From: Codonopsis lanceolata
Lineage: Eukaryota; Streptophyta; Magnoliopsida; Asterales; Campanulaceae
DNA: 64,000 bases
Assembly (NCBI GenBank): GCA_013146195.2
Contig: CM028381.1
Location: 55,755,573 to 55,819,572, forward strand
Direction of reading: 5' to 3'
The notes beneath the pieces were generated by a model. The model had not been told where the DNA came from. It was given only the letters and a program-made list of their open reading frames with translations, and ran no database searches. Within the stretch, counting starts at the first letter, position 1. Every line of letters starts with the position of its first letter. This document shows, piece by piece, positions 58,157 through 64,000 of the stretch. The position numbers and the translations under genes were made by a program.

Positions 58157-58351
58157 TTAATGATTGGTGATAAACTATGGAGAAATGTAATTAATGATTC
58201 GTCATCATCATTTAAAAGTAAACTATCGAGACTATTATTAACATGCCGAACTGTATGCATTTCTAATTTATACTCCATCATAACAAGATTCTTGTTATGC
58301 AGCGGAAGAAGTATACAAAAAATTAATCAAATACAACAATCACATATTGAC

Positions 58352-59728
58352 ATGGCTGCATTTGACGAGCCGATCACAATACTTGAGCATAGCCGAATCT
58401 CACCGGCTGCCACCGCCGAAAACTCTCAGCCACTTTCGTTCCTCGATAAATTTTGGATCACCTTCTTTCCCGTTCACCAACTCTGCTTCTATGACTACAA
58501 TCACTCCAAATCCCATTTTACCCAAACACTTGTTCCCAGTCTGAAGCAATCTCTATCCATAACCCTCCAACACTTTTTCCCATATGCTGGCAATTTGATA
58601 GTCCCTACTACTGGTACCAATTCAAGTCCTGCAGCAAAAGCGGAAATTCGTTACACCAAGGGTGACTCCGTTTCTCTAACAATAGCTCACTGCACAACTA
58701 TTGATTTCAATTTTCTTACCGGAAATCACCCTCGGGATTCCGACAAATTCTATCCTCTCGTTCCTCGACTGGGACATATTACTAAATTGTCCGGCTCTCT
58801 CAAAGTCCCGCTTTTAGCTGTTCAAGTGACATTATTTCAAAATCATGGTATCTGCATCGGGGTCACCACGCACCACGTTGCATGCGATGGAAATGCCAGG
58901 GTCAGGTTTCTCAAAGCTTGGGCTTCCATTACAAAATTTGGTGATGACAAGTCATTCGTCGCTAGCGGATCTGCTCCTTTTCATGATAGATCTATAGTCA
59001 AAACGCCCAAGTTTGTCGGGGAAACCTTTTGGAATCTAGAAGGTGATATCAGGATGCTTAAGTCTCAACCATCCCGCCATCTTTCGGGTCCTAGTAACAA
59101 GGTTCGGGGGTCGTTTATCCTGACACGAGCTCAAATCAATAGGCTCAAGGATGCAGTTTTGGCACAACGACCAAACATACAACATGTATCAGCTTTTGTT
59201 GTTGCGTGTGGTCATATTTGGAGAAGCATGGCTAAACTGCATGCAACGATTGAAGACGACAAGGGTGAGGACAAGGTGGAACAGATTAATTGTGTGGCAG
59301 ATCTTCGGGCTCGTTTGGATCCACCACTTCCTGCAACTTATTTTGGAAACTGCATAGGGCCATGTGTAGCTAGAGCAAAGCGTTCTCAATTAATAGGAGA
59401 AGAAGGATTCATTAACGCTGTTGAATTGATCAGAGAGGCAATTCTTAAAAGATTTAGCAGTAAGGAAAACATATACGAGGACGTGGAGACTTGGAAAAAG
59501 CAGGTCGCTGGACCACCAACAACGATAGGGATCGCTGGGTCGCCTAAGTTCAACATTAACGACACTGATTTTGGGTGGGGAAAGCCGAAAAAATGTGAAG
59601 CAATTTCAACGGATTACACTGCATCAATATCGCTTAGTGTGACAAAGGAATCAGAAGATGATTTAGAAATCAGTTTGTCTCTTCCAAAGATACAAATGGA
59701 TGCTTTTGTTACCATCTTTGAAATTTAA
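58352..59728 (+). CDS. BAHD acyltransferase, phenolic-glycoside/anthocyanin malonyltransferase type (copy 2)
   Basis: An intronless 458-residue protein closely related to the product of 15187-16590. HxxxD at H175-D179, YFGNC at 330-334 and DFGWG at 406-410 are all intact. The frame is open 64 codons further upstream, but that extension (MIGDKLWRNVINDS) has no BAHD character and begins next to a Helitron end. The Met in MAAFDEPITILEH aligns with copy 1. The first part after AENSQPLS is identical to copy 1 for over 110 residues. Differences gather in the C-terminal two thirds, including SQPSRHL for SQPVPHHL and GNCIGPCVA for GNCIAPCIA. The end FEI lacks the tail of copy 1. Acceptor and acyl donor are unknown; malonyl transfer is inferred from motifs only. 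Confidence 0.93.
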   Translation: MAAFDEPITILEHSRISPAATAENSQPLSFLDKFWITFFPVHQLCFYDYNHSKSHFTQTLVPSLKQSLSITLQHFFPYAGNLIVPTTGTNSSPAAKAEIRYTKGDSVSLTIAHCTTIDFNFLTGNHPRDSDKFYPLVPRLGHITKLSGSLKVPLLAVQVTLFQNHGICIGVTTHHVACDGNARVRFLKAWASITKFGDDKSFVASGSAPFHDRSIVKTPKFVGETFWNLEGDIRMLKSQPSRHLSGPSNKVRGSFILTRAQINRLKDAVLAQRPNIQHVSAFVVACGHIWRSMAKLHATIEDDKGEDKVEQINCVADLRARLDPPLPATYFGNCIGPCVARAKRSQLIGEEGFINAVELIREAILKRFSSKENIYEDVETWKKQVAGPPTTIGIAGSPKFNINDTDFGWGKPKKCEAISTDYTASISLSVTKESEDDLEISLSLPKIQMDAFVTIFEI

Positions 59729-60094
59729 GTCACTCGGTCCTTGTAGCCATTGGGCACTCTCTTTTATTGATTTCTGTTTATAATAAAGATTTTGAGAATC
59801 CATTGAGACCTCCTATACCGCATTCAGTACCTATTTTTGTATCATCAAGCAATATCCCTCATGAATGACCAGTGCCCATGTTCAAATTTGTTCGGTGGCA
59901 CGAGTAGTAAAATTTCTAAAAGTAAAATTTATAAGAGTAAAATTTTTATTTACTATTGTTGTAGAATTTTTTTTGTACAAGCTGCCTTCCAAACATGAAA
60001 TATTCCACCCGTAATATTTTTTTTTATTTTAATTGGGCACGTGTCATGTTATAAAGAGACAAAACACACACACACACACACACAACGAATCTTA
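59729..60094 (+). other. 3' flank of BAHD gene 2
   Basis: TCCTTGTAGCCATTGGGCAC and TTTCTGTTTATAATAAAG are shared with copy 1; AATAAA at about 59782 is a good polyadenylation signal. A (CA)n run lies at about 60065-60084. Nothing else is recognised. Confidence 0.55.
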
Positions 60095-60939
60095 TTGTAA
60101 GGGTAAAATAGGTCATGCCTATTTTAATTCTTGTTTCCCCTTTCATGGTAAAATTCATATTTGACAAGTTTTGGTAATTTTGGAATCTACATCTTTAATT
60201 AGATTTTGGTAGCATTATATTTGGAAACAAAATCTTATTATGAATCTTTTTTCAACCGGGTATTTAGTCTCCTTTATTATATGGTAATAAAATATATGGA
60301 TATAGTAAGTAGATTTTATTTCCTTTCTCTAATCCTTGTCCTTGTAGAAGCCAGATTGTTTCTTGTGTGTAGGAGATCTCATCGTTTTTTATAGAGGAGC
60401 TTGGACACGGCTGAAAGGCGCAGAGTTTAAGAAGAGAAAACCTAAGGCAAAAACTATGAGCAAAAACTTTGAAGATCCAGAAAGCAGTCTCTTGCTCCAG
60501 ATGTACAGCAGTTTGATTGTAGCTTTTGATATTATAACATTGGAAGCTACATCGAGTTCTGAATTGCGTTTATCTCCCTGTTAAGTTTTAGGGAGTTGTT
60601 TTGTTTCTTCCCACGTTTAGTATACTTGTTTTCTGTGGGGTTTTGTTCTCTCCAAGACATTTTGTCTTGTGAGAGTCTTTTGTTTTGTGATTTCACAATA
60701 TCTTTTGTAAAACGATTAATCCTTCTAGTGAAATCTTTGTGGCTTTGAAGCTATGTCTACAAGCATAGTCTTGTAGATCGTTTTTGGTAAACTTTTGTGT
60801 TATGTTTATTGTTTGATTAATTCGTCTTCTGCTATTCAGTTTTATTTTGACCATTGTGACTTCCATTGTAGCTACATCAGAAGCTACATTGGAAACTACA
60901 TTGGTTTCTCTTGAGAATCCTAGCTATTGTGTTCTTTCA
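60095..60939 (+). repeat. 5' LTR of a Ty1/copia element, left end uncertain
   Basis: The right end (TTCTTTCA at 60939) is set by the primer-binding site that follows. The left end is a guess: a TGT word near 60096 is suitable, but no second LTR exists in the window to confirm it. The region carries the motif GCTACATCAGAAGCTACAT near 60873-60891. Confidence 0.4.
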
Positions 60940-60941
60940 AT

Positions 60942-60953
60942 TGGTATCAGAGC
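60942..60953 (+). other. Copia primer-binding site
   Basis: TGGTATCAGAGC is complementary to the 3' end of the initiator tRNA-Met and is the standard primer site of plant copia elements. It is 55 bases before the gag ATG. Confidence 0.95.
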
Positions 60954-60996
60954 CTTCTCTTAATATCACTAAGAGTTGATTCTGATCATAGCCGTG

Positions 60997-62617
60997 ATGG
61001 ATTCTCAATATGAGAATGTCATTCGTCCTCCTACTTTGACTAATGCAAATTATTATATTTGGAAAGTCAAGATGTGTATCTTCATCAAATCAATTTATGA
61101 AAGAGCGTCACTTGCTGTTCTAAATGGATGGAGTCCTCCTAAAACTACAGATTCTGATAGTGATATCAAGATCACCAAAGAATCTGAATGGTCTAATGAA
61201 GATTGGAATACTGCTTCGTTTAACTCTAAAGCCTTGTCTGCTATATACAAAGCTTTAGATGCTAACACCTTTAGGGTGATTGCCAACTATGACTCTGCTA
61301 AAGATGTTTGGGAAGCCCTTTAGACCTTGTGTGAAGGACCTGCCAGTGTTCGTGCCTCTAAGCTAAGATTGCTCACCACACAATTTGAAAACACTAGAAT
61401 GAATGAGTCTGAAGATATTATGTCATATTATGGTAGACTCCTTGACATGTCCAACTCTGCTCTTGCTTTAGGTGATCCCATCACGAATGAACGTATTGTT
61501 AGCAAGATGATGCGAACTCTGCCTGAAAGGTTTAATGTCAAAATATGTGCTATAGAGGAAGCACATGATATTGATAAAATGAGTTTTGAACGATTGGCTG
61601 GTATCCTTCAAAACTTTGAATTAAACCTGAATGATCAAATCAAACAAAAAGGCAAAGGAGCATCATCTTCTACTGCTATTGTGAAAAACATTGCTACGTC
61701 TGCTCCTATTGATATCTCTTTCGACTTGCTTGATATTCAAAGAGATCGATATTGATGAGTCTGATTTTGGAGAAGAATCTATAGCTCTTTTGACAACTAA
61801 ATTTAGAAATTTTTTGAAAACTAAGAGTCAAAATATAACTCCATCATCAAGCTCCAAAAACAATTTCAAACCTGATTCTGGTAAATTTGCTCCCAAGGAA
61901 AATTCTTTTCAAACACCAAAAAAACCCTTCACAAATCCTTTTGCTTCAAAATCGTCTTACAATGGAAAGAATATTGATTCCATTCAATGTAGAGAGTGTC
62001 AAGGGTATGGTCATTATGCAAACCAATGTGCAAATACTCTAAGGAAGAAAGGTTTAAACTTTTCAGCAACTTTGAGTGATAGTGATGGAGAAGATCCAGG
62101 TGATCTTATCACTCTCACTGTTGTATATGATTCTGAAACTAACTGTGCAGGTTCTCTGTCCAATGTGACTTCCAATGTAGCTACATCAGATGCTACATCA
62201 GAAGATGCAGTGGACAGAAACATGGAAGATCACTACTGTTTTAATTCCTCAATCACAGAAGATGGTGGAGAATCAGAGTCTGATCTGCTGGAAGGTTACA
62301 AAGAATTATACAAAGATTGGGAGAAGCGAGCTCACCAAGTTACATTGCTTGGAAAGGCAAATGAGCTGCTAAAGAAGGCCAATGAAGAACAGAAAGATTA
62401 TATTATAAGGCTGGAAAGCTTGTTGAGTAAAAAAGATGTTGAGATCGAAGGTTTGAAAGAGCAGCTCACTCAAGCCAATGAAACCATGGCTAAATGGAAC
62501 TCAAGTCAACAAAAAATGGATGAGATGCTCAATTCAGGTAAGTCTTCTAAGTCAGGTATTGGTTTTGTACCAAATATATTTGTGAGAGAGGGTGAAGGTA
62601 CATCTGAACCTAAATAG
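60997..62617 (+). pseudogene. Ty1/copia gag, broken
   Basis: Starts MDSQYENVIRPPTLT, with the UBN2-type gag core (NYYIWKVKMCIF, then ALSAIYKALDANTFRVI and AKDVWEAL). An in-frame TAG at 61321 replaces the usual Trp codon, and a frameshift lies near 61740. After it come the zinc knuckle (CRECQGYGHYANQC), an acidic Ser/Thr-rich part with VATSDATSED, and a coiled coil (about 62300-62540). It ends at TAG 62615-62617. The knuckle followed by a coiled coil suggests the SIRE/Maximus group. The capsid function is lost through the stop and shift. Confidence 0.8.
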
Positions 62618-63418
62618 CCTACACAAAATTTTCAGAACCCAAATTTCCTTGAGAAACCCAAATCAAGAAAGAAAAATTTTGTGTGTCATTTTTGCCATAA
62701 GCCTAGTCATATTCAACCATTCTGTTTTCTGAAAAAAGCTATCTATGAGGAAGAAGTAAGGCAGGCTTTCTTGGTTAAAATCGATCGAAAGATCGAATGT
62801 CACAACTAATGCAAATAAAGATTGGAAGTCACATTCGAAGCTACATCAGAAATCACATTCACAGAAACAACAACCTAAAACTCTTAAACAGATGTGGGTT
62901 CCCAAAGGCAATAATAACAAAGGTAAATCCAAATACTGTGAACCATTTGACATATGTCCTGGTGTAAAATGGTCTGATGATGAAAAATGTAATGTAACCT
63001 TCACATCCTTGAAGTCACATATAGCCGGATCATGGTACTTTGATAGTGGTTGCTCTAGACATATGACAGGTTCTATTGAGAATTTGAAGGACTATGTGAG
63101 TGTCAATGGTGGTTCTGTGACTTATGGAGGAGGTGCCAAAGGCAAGATAATTGGCAAAGGAACCTTGAATGTTGATAGTCTTCCAAATCTCACCAATGTC
63201 TATCATGTGGAAGGGCTTAAAACCAACTTGATCAGTATAAGTCAATTATGTGACGATGACCTTCAGGTAAGGTTTGATAAAATACTTGTGATGTTTTTTA
63301 TCAAACTAACAAGTGTCTTCTGACATGTACTAGATCATCTGACAATTGTTATATGTTCAACAATAGCCAAACATGTCACAAAGCTAGTCTTGACATTACA
63401 GATCTTTGGCATCAAAAA
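62618..63418 (+). pseudogene. Copia protease and GAG-pre-integrase region, truncated
   Basis: A second knuckle-like segment (CHFCHKPSHIQPFC, about 62680-62730), then, in the frame 62892-63323, the aspartic protease motif SWYFDSGCSRHMTG and the continuation GGGAKGKIIGKG, VYHVEGLKTNLISISQLCD. After a frameshift the GAG-pre-integrase segment ends at DITDLWHQK, where a CACTA element is inserted at 63419. RT and integrase lie beyond the window or are lost. Confidence 0.8.
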
Positions 63419-64000
63419 CACTACTAGAAACTGTGCCTTCAGCGACGGAATTTAGCGACGGAATTTATCATCGGCCGAATTCTTGAATGATTTAAAATTC
63501 GTCGTGAAGGTGACCTTTTAGCGACGGAATCAGCGACGGAATTAAGAATCAGCGACGGAATTGAACATTAGCAAAGGAATTTTCCATCGCTAAAGGTCAC
63601 CTTTAGCGATGGAATTTTCCATCGCTGAAAACAATCTGAAATTAAATTGTGAAATATTCAGTGACGGAATTTTCCGTCGCTGAAAACAATCTGAAATTAA
63701 ATTGTGAAATATTCAGTGACGGAATTTTCCGTCGCTAAAGGTCACCTTTAGCGACGGAAAATTCCGTCGCTAAAGGTGACCTAGCGACGGAAAATTCTGT
63801 CAATGAAAATAATCTGAAATTATATTTTAATTAATATAAAATATCAATAATATTTGAAATTAAATTAAAATTAAATTAAAATAATATTTGAACTGTTAAT
63901 TTAATAATATAATATCAATAATTAAAATGATTAACATCAATATAATTACAAAAATTAAAACATTCACATTACAACCTAACTTAGCTTAAATTCTAATTAA
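63419..64000. mobile_element. CACTA-type element, same family as 32487, left end only
   Basis: Begins CACTACTAGAAACTGTG, followed by an array of AGCGACGGAATTT and TTCCGTCGCT words to about 63800, then AT-rich sequence to the window end. The first 12 bases equal those of the element at 32487. The base triplet before it is AAA. Its right end is outside the window. Confidence 0.85.

Noticed and set aside
58160..58351. 64-residue N-terminal extension of BAHD copy 2
   Set aside because: Not shared with copy 1, no BAHD or targeting features, begins beside a Helitron end; the Met at 58352 aligns with the family start.
1..64000. tRNA, rRNA or other RNA genes
   Set aside because: I looked for tRNA-like and rRNA words and saw only the primer-binding sites of retrotransposons. 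A tRNAscan or Rfam run would be decisive.

Overview
The window is plant nuclear DNA, most likely from a dicot. The evidence is AT-rich intergenic sequence, spliced genes, BAHD-family acyltransferases, fragments of plant VPS13 and MIP2/Sec39 genes, and many plant transposons nested in each other (Ty3/gypsy, Ty1/copia, CACTA, hAT, Mutator-like, Helitron). I saw no bacterial, organellar or RNA genes. A run of exactly 100 Ns (37514-37613) marks a scaffold join.

Only two genes look intact. They are paralogous intronless BAHD acyltransferases of the anthocyanin/phenolic-glycoside malonyltransferase type, at 15187-16590 and 58352-59728, both on + and 43 kb apart. Both keep HxxxD, YFGNC and DFGWG. 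Everything else I can identify is transposon sequence, repeats or broken gene fragments.

Layout. 1-4.0 kb: end of a Tat-lineage gypsy LTR, a hAT-like relic, short tandem repeats and a foldback array. 4.03-7.87 kb: two Helitrons abutting head to tail on the - strand, one with a decayed helicase. 8.1-11 kb: a reverse gypsy LTR with a hAT-like insertion. 12.5-14.7 kb: another hAT-like element, GTGCATC-rich repeats and a MITE. 15.2-16.6 kb: BAHD gene 1, then a Mutator-like MITE. 17.87-22.23 kb: a complete CACTA element (perfect TIR ends, CCG target duplication, hairpin-repeat arrays) carrying two exons of a VPS13-type gene. 22.23-32.2 kb: a decayed Tat-lineage gypsy element (5' LTR, PBS, gag, protease, pre-RT) with a smaller gypsy deletion derivative inside it (26813-30471, GATCT target duplication). 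32.3-37.5 kb: a MIP2 fragment cut by a second CACTA family, then the gap. 37.6-43.3 kb: a nearly identical second copy of 26.6-32.5 kb, without the MITE and the CACTA element. 43.8-56.1 kb: a 5'-truncated Tat-lineage gypsy element on the - strand (pol, long 3' region, LTR), whose 3' region holds an antisense spliced plant-mobile-domain gene and a 162-bp tandem repeat. 56.9-58.16 kb: Helitron 3' ends, the last one ending 195 bp before the ATG of BAHD gene 2. 60.1-63.4 kb: a copia element (PBS, gag, protease) cut by a third CACTA copy that runs off the window.

The region appears to be a duplicated acyltransferase pair separated by a transposon graveyard. The most informative signals are the captured host-gene exons, the paired filled and empty sites that fix transposon boundaries, the antisense gene inside a retrotransposon, and the doubled block next to the gap, which may be a second haplotype rather than a true duplication.
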